From the NCBI RefSeq assembly GCF_020184175.1, contig NC_065531.1:80198604-80262603 (forward strand): 64,000 bases of DNA. Direction: 5' to 3'. Shown here piece after piece: positions 1-16,100 of this stretch. Under the pieces are notes generated by a model, which saw only the letters and a program-made list of their open reading frames with translations, was not told the origin of the DNA and searched no databases. The stretch is from Aphis gossypii (lineage: Eukaryota > Arthropoda > Insecta > Hemiptera > Aphididae). Both the position numbers and the translations under genes were made by a program. Each line of letters begins with the position of its first letter. Position 1 is the stretch's first letter.

Positions 1-1045
1 ATACGATTTTAATGCATAACTTCCTTAATGTTATTATTTTCGAATTAATATTAAATTATAATTCAGAAATATTTTTTGAAGTTTGTTTCTATACTAGATA
101 ACATTTGTATAAGATTATTACTTTATGAATTATTGTTAATAACTACTAACCAGTTATACGTACTTAGGCAAAGAAATTTTCAGTAAACGTTTTATGCCGC
201 ACTTGGATAATTAATACGAAATATATGAATTTTAAATAATTTTAAATAGGATAGATCGCTGGTGATTTGTTTTGAGTCTCGCAAAAAAGGTATGTTAGTG
301 TAACAGAAACCACCAAGACCAAAAGTTAAGTTTTACTAGGGTGACGGACTTATTAATAGTTTCTTCTCATCTACGAAATTTTAATTATATTTTTGTAATA
401 TTCGATCATTTTTGGGATAGTTAAGTACTTAATCTTCTTCCTTTTTTTTTAAAAAAAACCACGAAGATCAAATTTTACGAAAACATATAGTATCGAATAC
501 AGCTCATAGGTGTCAAATTGTTTATGACTTTATGAGTATAATTCATTTCAAGAATAAAATGAATCAGATGAAATAATGCGATAAATATTTAATAAAATTT
601 TTTTTTAAATAGCTATTTTTAATAATTAACTTAACTGCGATTTTATAATTGAAAGAAGTAAGCACTAACTTTAGAATCTACTGCGATATTGAAAACCCAA
701 GTGCAATTTACAACGCATCTATATTATCAGCTTAAAATGTATTCCTACTTCTTAAATATTCAATGATACTGATTTAAATATCTAAATATCTCAATGTAGC
801 ATTTCCATTACTATAAGTAGTTAGTTCAAAGTTCCAAGTCCCCTTGGATTATTTGTCGTGTCTTCCCTACTGTCCAATCACACCATATCGATCTTCGCCT
901 ACACTAACTCCCCCCTTTTCGACCATAGTCATATCATAGTGTAAAATTCAAACTTTTACTTTTCAAACAGTTTGCCCTACTCTACGAATTACTTGTGCTT
1001 ATATTCTTTACATTTTGTCGCGTAGATCATAATAGATGTATGACA
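1..1045. other. 3' flank or UTR of the coiled-coil gene, no gene seen
   Basis: A+T-rich sequence without a credible exon on either strand. It may hold the 3' UTR of the coiled-coil gene. Only variant poly(A) hexamers are visible on the minus strand (AGTAAA at 960-955, ATTAAA near 593-588). Confidence 0.4.
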
Positions 1046-1149
1046 TTATCTTACGTTAGACGAAGACACTTCCTTTTCTTCTTCTATTATTTTCACTAGA
1101 GTTTTCCCATGGTTTTCAATCATTAAATTTCGTGAACAGTTCGACAACC
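1046..1149 (-). CDS. Coiled-coil gene, exon 11 (probable last coding exon)
   Basis: The exon starts in phase 1 after ACGATTTAG, completing a Gly codon. It reads LSNCSRNLMIENHGKTLVK then IIEEEKEVSSSN. The frame then either reaches TAA at 1048-1046 after Val-Arg, or splices at GTAAGA (1054-1049) to an exon I could not find in 1-1045. I prefer the stop because no convincing following exon is visible. A variant poly(A) signal AGTAAA lies at 960-955 on the minus strand. Confidence 0.65.
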
Positions 1150-4100
1150 CTAAATCGTATTTGGATAATAAAAATCAATCGAATATGTTTGAAAACAACT
1201 ATACCTATATATATATACAAATATAGTTCAAGATCAAGTACCTTTGATGCAGTCCTCTAATCCGTTGTCCACATGAACGGCTTCCGTGAAAAGGTCTTTA
1301 CATCGTGATATATTAACCTTGGCGTTTTCTATTTTTTTATTACACGTTTCCAATAACTTTCGTCTTTCATTTACTTCTAAATTTAATATTTTCGTTTGAT
1401 TTTCTTCGTGTTCTCTTCTTTTTTTTCTTTTCTGTTTTAACATGTCTACACTCGTGTCGTTTAATCTTCGCAGATTGTTTGTTTCAATCTCCAATTCACT
1501 TATCTAAATATAAATACATAATAAAAAACACAATTAATTTATTGGTTTATTATTATTTTTATTTGTCGTACTCGTATGATCGAAATAGACCAAAACAAAA
1601 CTAGACATAGAAATGTGAATGATATCATTTTTGACAATGATTGTTAATTATAATACGAATGAAAAACATTTTCGAGTGTGTTTTGGTAAGAACCAACAGT
1701 GATTATCTTGTGTAATAGTAAATTTTATAAATATATATGTGTATAATGTGTATTAATTATAATCCAATGGATCCGTGTCCCTTGACAAACATAATATTCA
1801 AATAAAATAATAATTTATAAAATAAACATCTGCTTTGTATAAATTTCTGCGATATCGTTTTATATAAATATAAAAATTAAACTACAAATATACATTATAC
1901 AGAACATTTATGTATACTCATATTTTAGCTATTATTGTATAATGTCATTGTCATAATATTATTTTTGTTTTTCTGAACTATATTTTAATTGGTTGTTATT
2001 TAAAAGCATTTGTCTGAGCTGACTTGAATGTAATTTTTTTTTTATTGTTTCAGCGTATTAATTATTATAATATTATGCTTGTAAATGAAATATTATAATG
2101 ATAACTAATGTTTTATTTCAAATTTGTATACATTCTTTTTTTCGTAATAAATAAAGACAATATTATAACATTATGTTTAGAGACGCTACGAATATAAAGT
2201 TATTTGAGTTATTATTGAAGCTATTTGCTAACAAAATGTTAGACTATTAAAACTACCCAGCTTACAAACGTGGGTCGTTAAAAAATAATAACTATAATAC
2301 CAGTAAGCTATTAATTATACTTTTTTCTCACTATTAGAAATTATTGTTTTTATGTTAAACGGTGACATAACTTTTATTCTTTAAATATTGTCTTTGTAGA
2401 TTTCAAAAAGAATATACTAATTGGTTGTCACTTTTTTAGTTTGCGTGGTTTAGTTATAAATTACTATTAGTCATCTCGAGATTAGTCATATTTAAATTTC
2501 AGAATGATTTTATTATATTTTACAACTTAAACGAATATAAATTACATTAATATTATGATACTCAATAGTCAATTACATTCAATTTTTGTTATTTAAGTAG
2601 AAGTCATGTGTGTTGTTCCCGCCTTAGATTTGTCAATTTCTGTGAAATTTATTATGTGGGAATTTGTGATGGGAGTGAAAGGTAAAACTCAGAAATGACA
2701 ATTGATATACGGTAATAAATTAGTATTTAATAAATAATCATTATGTCAAATAATTATGTAGCTCTATTGAATATTCAAATTTATTATTAAAATATAAATA
2801 TATAATTAACTTATAATTGAAAACTTAAATAATTTGTAATTTTCTTTTAATTGAGTTATCTTAAAATGTATAACAATAATTAACGTAACAAGTGAACTAA
2901 ATCGTAAAAACGTAGAAGATTGACCATTTGCAAACATTGCAAACAATGGAAACTAATAAAATTTAGATAAAACAAAAATAATACAAAAATGTGTAGCTTA
3001 TTAATAAATGGTTAATTAAACATTCTTTCGATGCTTATAACAGCTTTAAAGTGTTTAAACCATGGAATAATTACTGTTAGCTAGTGGTTTTAAAGTGATA
3101 CAGCTTATCATAAAAATGAAATACGTAAGAGACCACATCAATTTAACTATATAAATTATAATAATCAAATAGACATATTGTAACATTTGAACGATTCGCA
3201 TTAACTTGAATACTATATATTTCCGTATGAGTACCGTGCTTAACTATAGAAAATATTATTTTAATACATAATTCCATTATTAATTATACATTAAGTGCGT
3301 CTATAATTAAAAAAAAAAAAAAATTAAATAAACATTTTTTTATTATTTTGATTATTATTCCCGGAATTTATCCATTATTTCGATGTTCTATAAATTCTCG
3401 CGAATATTCACGTTATCGGGAATTTAGAAGTGCCAAGGTTAATGTCTTAGGCATGTTACAATCATGAGGCACTCAAAATTTGTGTTAGGGAAATCAATTA
3501 TTCTATGATCAATATTTTAATAATAATAGAGTGAATTAGTCATATTACCAATTGTAAGATAAGAACTATTATTTATATTTGTTCATTGATTTTTTATGAT
3601 ATTTAAATTAAATAAATTACGTATAACTAAATTTATATTAAATTATTAATAAATTACAAAATTAATTCTATTGAACTAAGATTTGTGATATTATATCTTT
3701 ATATATTTGTAATATATAAATTTCTTAAGATTAAAGCTTTATATTATTTTTATTTTTAAAAACACGAAAAAAGTATTAAATGCTTATTGGAATTGAATTC
3801 TTTTTTGGATTTGTTTTTTTTACCGAAAAAAAATTACCGATTATGTTTAAAATCACATAATAACGCATTATACATTGAAAATATTAAATTACATACTATT
3901 TGAGTAAAAATATATTGTCTAATTAAACATTTTCATAAAAAAAATATTAATATAATCAATTGTATAATGCAATATTACATTGCTTTAACCATTATAGCAT
4001 ACTCATATACTGGTACTGGAAAATTAATTAATCCACGGCAGTGGTGTAGCAAAATTGCCTATCTAATACGCCGTGTTATTTAAGTTGTTTTATTATGATA

Positions 4101-7100
4101 ATAATAATATTGTATGTTAATATTAATGTTATATCATAATTTTATAATTTGTTTAGATGTATAGTAGCAATAATACCATAGCAGTAAAGCTATTAAATAA
4201 TAAAATATGCTCACGGTCGAATAAAAAAAAAAAAAAAACCACACACACACACACACACACACACACAAGTATATATAAATATATAATTGAAGTAGGAAAA
4301 AATACAAGTGTACTTCGTTATTGAATATGTTATTGTAATATATGAATTTTAAAGCAATGATAATGTACTAGTGCATTCAATGAAAATATTCTCATAAAAG
4401 CTTTATTGTATTAATTTTATTGTTAGGTATGTGTTCAGTATTTTTGATATAACATCATAAAATTAAGTATCAATAAGAAATAATTTATTATTTAGTGCAA
4501 AATCATCAAAATCTAAAATGTCTATAAATAACCTAAAATATTATAAAAAGCTATTGATATTTTTATCACTGAGAATTTAATGTTAATTACAAAATACGGT
4601 ATCAGTTTTAAAATTTCAGAATAATCTATTTTTATAATTAGAATAAAATAACAATATCCAAATGGTTTTTATAATTTTCTCGTTATTTTTCCTTATTTTT
4701 AAGTACTTAAAATTGTAAAATAACTTCTCAAAAACGGCAATAATAGTGTAAAAATAATGTATGATATTGAAAAATAGATAAACAAGTACAAGTACAATTT
4801 ACCGATTTTATTAAACTATATTTTGGTCAAAAAGTTGTTGATAAGAAATAAATAATAATAAGCATTATTGTAAAATCAATAGCTCTTTTGATCCATTCAC
4901 AATCTAACCATACTAATATGTATGATATTTAATATTTAGCGATATATTATCCACATTTAAATGTGAAATTATTTACGAATTATTTATAGATATGATAACT
5001 TTTTAAGGAGTTATATAAACATATTTTAGGTCTCTTTAAACAAAAATCTAGTTCAAACAACATTTATATTTATAATTTTTTCGTTAAAAAATTGTTCATA
5101 ACATATTGTGTAATTTTTAAATACGCTTATAATATAATACATAGTGTATATTATACTTATATAATATATATCTACTGCGCTTATCTAATATATAATTAGT
5201 ATTATTTTCTCACTTTTATTGTCATCTCGTCAAACAAAACATTTGGTATTTTTAATTTCACATTTTGAGCTGAATAAAATTCAGATACTACAAGATTACT
5301 AATGTAATTCTCAATAAAAACTTTATTGAATTCAGAAATCATCTTGTTTGTAAGTTTCTCGATGTTTTCATCCAAGATTCTAAAAGTTACAGTAAAAATA
5401 GTTATAATAAATGTATTTAACCGAGTGTGATATATATATTTTCCATATATTTTTATCGCAAAGTTTAAAGCTGTTATGAAATAGTGTTTTGAAACAGAAA
5501 TTATGAAAGCGTGTAAGCAAATAGCAAGTTGCACTATATTCGAAATTTTTATGTATGGTAATCAATAACTTCAAATACATTTCTTTATTTCAATGGTTTA
5601 ATCCTAGTGTGTCCGAAAAAATGTATATTAGTATTAGATTAAAGGGTTGAATAAGTGGTAAAAGTAGTGAAATGCCTATTTCAAATTCTTATGAGTAATA
5701 CTGTACATTAATATTATAAAATTATTTATGTTACACAACACTACGTGAGCTTTATTAACCTTAATCGAAAATAAGCACCGACAGAAACAAAAACACCATG
5801 GCGGTATAAGACCGAATTCTCGTTTAATATGTGATCTACATTTGCAATAAAAATGTAAACAATACAACTCCCTCGAACATTATGTAGGATTATTAATGCG
5901 TGATGTATTTATTATCAATACCTACCGAAGACGATTGTATTACTTTTGTAAGGAAATAAAACGGACGATAAAAGCTTGCAGACGAGTAGGTACCTATGTA
6001 TAATATATATATATATAAATAGTAGTATTAGTGTTCGAGTATAATGTTATACATTTATACTACTCGTTCGGAGACCGACAAATCCTTTCCTTTTATCATC
6101 GAACTGATTCCATTTAATTCTCAGACGACATAGTAATTCAGCACGTAGGTATGTTATACTATACAATGACAAGAGTTTTATAACCGTTTCTGACAATAGT
6201 CTATGATTTATTCAGGTGGTTACGGGCTACATGCATATTATAAACTAGTATTATGTATATTGTAAATGTCTTGCAAAAATTCACTGTAACATTATTTTGA
6301 CCGGTCATAATTCTCGAAAACCAACTCGTCTGGCACAGCTGCGTTCTTATCCATTAAGATTTTGGTGTAGTATTATTATTAAACCAAACTTAAATGTGCT
6401 ATCAAATAATAATATATAGACGAATATTCATACGAACAGCTTGAGCGCTCACAACATAATATTATAACGTACGAATTATGTCAGACGTTATCCAGTCGGC
6501 CTGTATGATTAATAATAATAATGCCCAGCGGAATGCATACGACGAAGAGAAATGATAAAAATGAAAAATAATGAGCGCGCGTGATGTGACGCACGTCACG
6601 AGGGACACGTATTTCTAAAATTATTATTATTTTTTATTTTCAACGTGGTAATAAGGAGGCATCTACCTGAAAATTACAGAATTTTTCCGCGGTGTATGGA
6701 TTTGTGTATGCAAACACCGTACTGTGTTCTAAATCTGTTTATCGTGGAGTGAAGTGGTCCGTAAGGGGTAATAGGTATATATCATATTATAATAAAAGAT
6801 TATAATTTGATTTTAAAAAATAGTTATTTTAACGCGTATGATATACCGAGTCATTGTTTGGGTTTACATTTATATGGTTTTTCATGGTGCATTATAAATA
6901 AACATCAGTGTAGTAATATTGCAGGTATCTAAATGTAATATATTACGATTTGAAATGATTCGATTTATTTTACTTGATTAAAAAAAAAAAATAGTATATA
7001 ATAATATACGATTAAACCATTGTAAGTAATAAAACGTATTATTGTAGTGGCAATTGAAATGAGAATCCTACCGCTTTATACATATATAATATAATAAATA

Positions 7101-10100
7101 TAGTACCTTATTGATTTATAAGCGACAGTGCAAAGCATTAAATATTTAATAGACAGTCGTATTATCAGAAGTAAGTTACCATACTAGACAATTATATGTA
7201 GTAATTATATTAATTGCACGCACACTCTATAGGTAATTAATATATTAATAATCAATTTACTAATTGCTGAGATTTATTCAAATTTTAAAAATTAAATTAT
7301 GACTAGCCGCATTTCAAAAAATAAACGTTAAGGTACATATTATATTATGTATCTCATAGTAACAAATATTGTGGGAAAAAATAACGAGAGTAAACACTGA
7401 TATTATATTAATTATATGCGAATATGATATAATATGAATTATGTGTACTAGTATGTTCGATATATTATTTTTCAGTTTAAAAAGAAACAAAAATACCTAA
7501 ACAATTTACAGTAAAAAGTTATGTTTTTAATTTTCCTTGACTAAATACAGCTATGATTATATTAAAAACATCTTTTTCATTGTCGCAGGAATTCATACGA
7601 TTTCTGAATTTCTGTTGATTTGTTTTCATTAATTATCAATTAAAATAAACTTATTTCTTTAGGTTATTACGAAAGTTTAAGATATGTCAATATTATAAAC
7701 ATTATTTTTTTTTTTTTGTATGAAATATAATAAAAATATAATAAAACGTTAATTGTATTGAACTGTAATATTATAATAAAATTACTTTATCGAAGACATT
7801 AGTTTTCTTTTGTACGCGTCTTGTTCGTTAGTCCGAGCTCTACACGTGTCTTTTGATTTCTCTAAAGCCATCAATGCAATATTTAGTTTTTGTAGGATTA
7901 ATTCTCCGAAAGTTTTTTTTTTTTTTAATCGTAGTTTTGATTTTTTGATTTTATGGATGTCTATGAATGGAAAAAATAGTTATTGCACATCAATAAATAT
8001 TCAATACAAACTATTGTTATAATAAGCATTAATTCTATTTAACTAATTATGAATAATAATAATATAAGAGGTATAAGATTATTATAAGATTATAATATAT
8101 TATAATATAATTATTGTAACAAGACATTTTGAACATTTAAAATTTCATGAATCAAGATTTTGATAAATATATAATTTTTATCTGTAATTTACCTTTTATT
8201 CTAAAAATAGGTTTGGTATCTTTTGGTTTTGTAGAAATAATAACTTACCTACGAAGAAAACCTTTCCGTTTTCATTTCCTAATCTTTCAGATTTTTATGT
8301 TTTATTTAGACAGTATACTATAATATTAAATTTGAACAAAAAAATGCACTGCAAACACTTGTGTGTTATCTACTATAAGTACGTGCCACGTGTGTCTACA
8401 CGTTGACACTATGTGTAGTTTTTGTACATGTGTTTTGTTTTGAATTGCCTGTCAATATTGAACATTAATGTAAACAGAATTCAAAGAAAATCAACTCGAA
8501 TTGTAAGAGTATATCTATATTTTATATTGTTTGAATAAACAAGTTAAATACGAAAACACTTTATCTTGTTCAATCTTTATTTCCGACATTCAAATCGTTC
8601 AATGCTAAGAAAACGCTTGTCAATCGAAACAAATGTGATTAATATACAGAAATGTACTCACTAATTAACATACTTTCGTCGGTCGAAACGATACATAACG
8701 TTTTGTAAGAATATATAATAATAATAAAAAAAAAATATATTTTATAGAACTAGCATATCTCACACAATAAAGAGCTTATGAAAAAAAAAAACAAATTAGG
8801 TATTCAATTTTCTTGTTTTTTTGTACCTACGTCTTTCTTATTTTACAATTGCTTTTCAAGGCGTATCGAGTATCATATACCGGTCAACGATATAATTTAT
8901 ACTGGACGTAATTTAAGTTCGCAGTGCACTTTTGCATTCCTTTATAATATATAAATGTAGATGAAAATAAAAAAACCTTACAATTTAATAAAGGTTATAA
9001 AATATAGTATTGATTTGTTATGTATAGCAATCGTGTTTAATTTCCCATATAAATAATTTAAAATATACTGAAGATTTAATTTCAATATATTTTTTATAAT
9101 TTATAATTATTGTAGTTAAGATTCTTAGAGCATGCAACACCCATATGAGTTTTCTACTTATTACAAACATGACAATAATTTTGTGTTCGGCAGTTTCTAT
9201 TTTGTATACTAGGCTCTGATATTATTAGAGAGAATTTATATGTTATTATCAAATTAAAAGGTAAAGATATATCATTATCTGTGTGACTGTGTTTACTGTT
9301 TGTTCACGAGTATTTTATGATATTTAAATTTTTTAAGCAAGTTAGGAGAGTTTTTGAATTGCAACAATATTTTATACGCATAACATATGCTCAAAAAACT
9401 AAAATATAGTAAAAAACCAAAACGAAGCCACAGATAATGTTCTTACTTTCAAGTTGTATTCTTTTTAACGCAATTTACTCTATTATTAAAGATTAATACA
9501 CAAAATTGAAACTTTTGTACAAAAATTTGATATTTATATTATAAGACGTAGACAACGCATGTGTTTGTGACGTCCTGTTAACTCGGTAAGTCGGTAACGT
9601 AACTTACATTAATCGCTATAGAGGATAGGTACATACTGTCTATATATAAAATCCTATTATATACTAAAATGTGTTATATGTATTTAAGTTTAATATCTTG
9701 GAACTTTTTGTAGAAGTTTTTTTCCGTCTTCCGATTTATTTAAATTTTATATTTTATAGGCGATATATTACGCATGTCACGTATACTTTAGTTAGTGAGT
9801 AAAAAAAAGTTTCCAAGTTAGTTTTAATTTTAATTTTTAACTTGATTTTTATTATATAATATGAATGAATTATTTTGACTTCAAATAGATTAAATATATT
9901 TCTTATTTTTTTTAGAATCTAAAAATGATTTTTTAAATATTGTTTCATTATTTTTTCAAATAAATATTATTCTCTTAGTAGTTTTCATATTTATCGCCAT
10001 ATGGGAATACAGTACCTAGGATATTTTTATCAGAATAAAATATAATTGCATTTTAATTTTAAGTGTCGCTCCTATCAGTATAATGTAAGAAAAGGAATTA

Positions 10101-13100
10101 TTTTGGTTCAATACACTTTTTTTGGTTATAAAAAGATAATTTTTAGTTAATCGACAATATACTTACCATTATTCAAATGGTGTAGTTGCTTGGCTTTTTG
10201 TTGTATTAGTACTTCTAATGAATCATTCATTTCAATGTACTAAAAATGATATTAGGTATTATTATTTATATTGCATAATTATAAGTCTATGAATACGAAA
10301 ACCATTGTTATATCATATAGTTATGATCAAACCGCCATTTTGCATAATATTGTAGTTAGAAAACTCTTGTAAGTACCTGAGTTTTGTTGACTAATGCTTA
10401 AGTATAAAAATAAGAATAAATCATTATATGGGCCACTGGAGGTTTGTTTAGTGTATTTTAGTGTGTGTATTGTGTGGGTTTCGAACACGGACGGTATAAA
10501 TTTCCTTATAATATCTAATCGCTATCTCGATGTAATGCGAGAAGGATAATATCTCGGGGTGTAAGGCAGCCAATAAGGTATAATATGTATACGTAAATAT
10601 GATATAAAAAATGGAAAAATAAACAATAATATATACTTTTTGACATTTTAATTAAATTAATTATTTTAGAACTATCATTATTAAATTAAATTGTCGAATC
10701 GCATTAAGTGCATTACTAAATAATATCATTTTTACGTGATGTTAGACTATAATAATAAATAATAGGCAATATTTTTAAACTTTTTTTTATTTCTTTGTTT
10801 ATTTAAGGAAGGCAACTGTTTTTAAACTTGTGTTATAATATTAACGTTTGGTTAAATTATTTCACGAGATACAAATTTGGAATTCCTAAAAGGTTATTTG
10901 ATCGTTTAAAACGCTTATTATTAAAATAAAAAAGTTATTTAAAACAAGAATATTAGGAAGCGGCATGTAATAGTGATCGGTACATGAGTCGTTATTATTA
11001 TATATATATTTTATTGTTATAAAAAAAAGGATGTAACGATATTTTGTTATACTGTAAAACTAGTGACATAAATTGGAGTGCATTATTTTGGTGAGGTGCA
11101 AATTTCCTTCTATATCTCGAAAAATGAACGTACAATAAATCTGTTTGCGTACATTTTATATAAGGAGCCTTGGAATTTTATTAAAATTAGTAAAAATATA
11201 TTAAATTAGATACGTATACAATATAAATATTTTAAACACTAATTATCAATAAATAGATAAAATGTACCAATTCTAATAAATATAAAATGTAATAATTTAA
11301 AAATGAGATCTAAATCGAAAATATACTGCAATAAATTAAAAATTGAAACCAAAGATCATTAAACTCGAATCATTTATTTGAGTTTCAAGTTTTTAGTGCT
11401 GAGTATATTCGGATGTTCAAACATCGGAATAAAAAATTTAAACAAGCATTTGGGCGGGCTCACAACCTTTATTATTTGGGTTAATATTATATAAGGATAC
11501 GGGTGTCCAGGAAAAACTAGATTTGAAAACCAAATTTTTTAGTTTATAAAATATCCGGAATATTCTTTAAAATATACTGTAAGTATGTCAAACGTGTAGT
11601 TCTAGAGTTTTTTTTGCGGCCAACTGACACCAGAATCATTGGAAAATTAAATGAAAATAAAATATTTTTTCCGATATGTTTTTTATGCGGATTACTTGTT
11701 ATTTATTCAATATTTTTGGGACAGTTGATACGTTTAATATGAGCTAGTGTCCAAGAATATTATTTAATGTATTTTTAAGAACGATAAATGTAATGAAGCA
11801 TAATGAAATTAATAATATGTTAAAATATTTCGATAATGATAATTATTTAATAATTAATTTGAATTGATTGTACTTACAATAATAATTATCAAATAACTAA
11901 TCAAATACAAAATAAAAAAAAAAACTGCGAGAAATAAATTCAAAGTTACATATTGTTGTCACACAACATATTTTATTAAATAAAAAGTATGTAGGTAACC
12001 GTTTTTTTATGGGTTTATTATAAGTATACCTAGTCATTGAGTAGGCATTGTAAATTATGTGTACAATTTAAATTTAATGATGAATTATTGATGATAAATG
12101 ATTCTTAACGAAATGTCAAACTTTTTGGTAATTAAGTTCTCAAACAAATTATTTTAATAATAATATTTGTATTTTAACACATTTTTATATATTCTTTTTT
12201 CTATTTATTTTAAAAAGTACTAAGCATTTTTCAATATTTAAATCTTTAAAATACCAACTAGACTCAATTTTTTATAAGAAAAATCAATAAAAGTCAAAAG
12301 ATGATCAGGTTATTTTTTTTTATAAAAATCAAAAATTTGAATTAAATAAATATGTTATTATAAAATCTAAAATTATCCTAGTTATGTGACTTTAAAGTGT
12401 TTTAAAGGGTTATTTGAAGTGTTTCTGGATAATTCGGAGCAAAGAGCTGCATAAAATGAGAAAGAACAATATCTTTAGTCTCATTATAAAATCTCAGGAG
12501 AGAAACACCCTACCACTTCACCAATCTTCCACGCCAACACCTTAAGATTAAATCTACGAACTCAGCAATGTTTTCATGTTTATATATATATAATAAGTTA
12601 TAATACCTATACAAATAGATATAGTGTTGTATTGGCAAGCGGCTTTCTTAACAGGAAACTAATTTATGAACTATATTCCATTATGTGCGCGCGCGTGGTG
12701 TCCCAGCAACAAAATTTTTGAATAATATTAACTAGGAGCCACGCACAACTTGGAAGAATATTTCAAAATTAATTAAACACTGGAGACACTTGAGAGTCAA
12801 AAGTATAGAATTATTATTATGTTATTAGGAATATAATATTATAATAATGCGGTACCTGTATAGTATTAAAGCAAATGCCTCGTATACACGCCGTATTCTG
12901 AATAATATTGTAAACACACGGAAATTATTGTGTCTAATTAATTCGTTGTTAAATAATGTATAGGTAGGTACCGTTGAAAAATACCATTTAATTATGGTGG
13001 ATACAGTCGAGTGGTGTATGTATAATATTATTATGTCCCTTGAGCAAAGCTTGTGGTTATACAATCATATTTTATGAATTTTGTGGTTAACATGCGCATA

Positions 13101-16100
13101 ATATTTACAATAATGGTATTAAAATAATTCACGTTGATCTACAATCACTTTACTGTATAGTGTATACGATTATATTATTAATACTGTTATAGTTATTGAC
13201 TTATCGTGAAACAAACGTATTCCCTGAATTCCAAGAATCGATAGTCCGTTATACGCCGTGTGAATAATAATAAGGAGTAAACATTTTTAAACAGTCAATT
13301 TAAATGTTTAATCTTGCCTATTTCAATTACCCGTCTATTCTATTTCTATATTATAATTAATGATTTTACTTTGTTAATGCTATCGGCTAAAATAACTGAT
13401 ATTTCGTTTGATTGGGTTTGAAAATCATTCCATTCCGACAATATTGAATTTCTAAAATAAAACGAAAAAAAAGAATATAACAAATGCTTATATTTTAAAT
13501 GCGTAGGTATCAATGCAATTAAATGACGATTACTGTTTTTGAGCTTGAGCATGACAGATTTTTCGTTAAAATAGTAAATGTTTGTGTATTACAGTGTAAA
13601 AATTCCTTTAAACTAATAATCTATATAATCACCGTTTTTCTTCGGCCATAGAAAGTTCTGATTTACAGTCTTCAATTTTTATAGTCAAATTCTTGCCAGT
13701 TTGCTGGCAAATATCTTCGTAATTCAATACTTTGATGTATACTTTTGAACAAGTTTCGCATACTATTTGTATACAATCACATTTCATTTGAAGGTTCATC
13801 GCGTTACTAAAATATTTTGTCGCTTAATTAAATTATTCGAATTTCAGCGCTAAAGCTATTTTATAGATTTATTATTATTATTATTATTTAATTGTGTTCA
13901 AATCCTATTAAAAATATATTTTGTGTTACGAAGAAATAGGACTTAAAACATGGATGGCAATTATTTTCCAGGTATTTTTTATTATGTTTTCTAATTATTT
14001 TTTTAGAAAATGAATTCGATTTTCAGTCGTAAATTATTTGTGTATCAAGTAGGTAAATATAATCTAAAATAAAAAAGGAGTACATGCTTTTGTTTTTGTT
14101 TTTTTTTTGTTTTTGATGTGATAAGGTAGGATAAAAACCATTGATTTCGTATTTTTGAGATAATGTTTGTCTATTATAATAGGTGTTAAAGCCCCTAATT
14201 ATGGGCCTATATATAAGTAATTGTATAATGCTGTGTAATATGCTTTTATAAGATACGTCTTATGTTTATTTCTGATAACTGTTCTGTTCATTGCTACAGC
14301 AGTACACCACATTCATAGTTCGTTTCAATAATCTCTTGTTGTAAAATAGTGAAAATATTTTTATTTTTTTTTTTTGTATACAAGTTTTTCTATTACACAC
14401 AAGTATGATATAGAGATAGAGATACATATATCGGGACTATAAACTAAAAACGAGTAAAAATTTGTCAGGACGCATGGTCAGTGATCACTCTAAATAACGA
14501 TCAACTTGCATCTATGAGCATGTTTTCTAAAAAAAAAGAAAGTTCAGATTATAAGGAGTAATTACGGATTTCCATCGAATATTGCATAATTAATGTATTA
14601 TGTATATTATTAGTAACCTTATGGCTTCGTTTTTTGTTTAATAGGTATAATCTCCCTCGTTATTTAGAACCAATTAATTGTTGATAATATATCAATATAT
14701 TAATGCTGTTCGGTTATAATGTAGTAAATTAAAATCGTAGTCAGGTTAGGTTTTACATTTTTGAATGAGTTATTAATGGCTAAAAATAATCGAAACAATG
14801 TTCTAAATCAGAACATGTTTATATTTATAAAAAATCTATCCGGTCAATTTACAGCAAATAAAACATATAACAGGTGTCTATGTCTTAAACTGAATCAGAG
14901 AAGCGTAATGGTGAAAATACGAAATATTTTTGTTCTCATATTATGTGGAAGATGGACAAAGAAAATAAATGTTGGTGTGGCGGTCCCTTAAGGTCTAAAA
15001 TAATATAATGTAACCATAGAGAATAACCATTTTCTCATACGAGTAGAACGATTAAATTTATTATTATTTGTCTAAAAATAAATATTTTACCACCTACAAT
15101 ACATATAATATAGGTATATACATACAGTGTCATACACCCAGTAAATAATCAAATAAAAGTTTTGTTTTAAAAACTTAGAGTTAATTGGTGTTACTGTGCG
15201 TTGTTAGTGTATCCATTCACCGTGATCCAGACTAGACTATTGTAAATAATAAAAATAATAATAATAATACCTATATAAAGGTATACGCTCTTACTCAGCA
15301 TTCCGGTCGTCTGTTAACCTATTGGTATTACATAAGTTCAACGATTACGATATAATGTGTAACTGACTATGCAGTAATCTGTCAACCGTTAAAGTAACAA
15401 TATATATATTATATTTGTCACGGTGAAACGTCAGGTGACATTTTTTTTATTCGACGTCCTTTAAAAATATAGTGGTATACGGGTATCGCACACTGAGCGT
15501 ATATAATATGAATCATTATATGCCGCTTTGCAATCGATCGTCTCGCGCGGCTGATGCGAATGCTACAGATGATCTAAATTTCTTTTATCCGCGACTCCCA
15601 TATTAAGGGACGTCGACGAGGAGTAAAAAATTGCTACATTGTACACTGCAGGGTATGGTCGTGTCAATAATCGTTTTGGCGTCTCGATGTATAATGATAT
15701 TATACATGATACGTACCTACCTATTACTCGCAAGAGAAAAAAAAGTCGCTAAACAAGTTTGATTGGTTAGCCGTGGCTTTTATTATAACAGTCGATCATA
15801 AATTATGACAGCTACACGACTTCGTCTCTCTATTATTATTATTATTATTATTATAAGCGTGCGCAGACCTGTTCGCGGTTTCGGGTGTAGCGCGAGATCG
15901 ATCAAGCCCGTCATTTCTTATTGTTTTTAAATAATTTGCTATTCACCCGGAATGCCGTTATAATTATTGTTTTGCTCTATTCCGTTGGCTATTTCGGGGG
16001 CCAATGATAATATTTATACATTGTAAATTAATTGAATTCGTACGAAGTTAATTCATACAAAACGATATGGGAACCTATAATACTGTTATTAGGTGGCTGA

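Noticed and set aside
10431..10500. Possible tRNA-derived SINE (TTTCGAAC core)
   Set aside because: The A box is poor, and no tail or target duplication is visible; the same applies to 51.1 kb and 28.9 kb.
11363..11382. 19-nt sequence shared with about 24978-24996 (CTCGAATCATTTATTTGAG)
   Set aside because: It is nearly palindromic and A+T-rich, and the similarity does not extend into the flanks.
13949..13977. Plus-strand ATG in good context followed by GTATTT (MDGNYFP)
   Set aside because: No continuation found, and it lies within an intron of the minus-strand gene.
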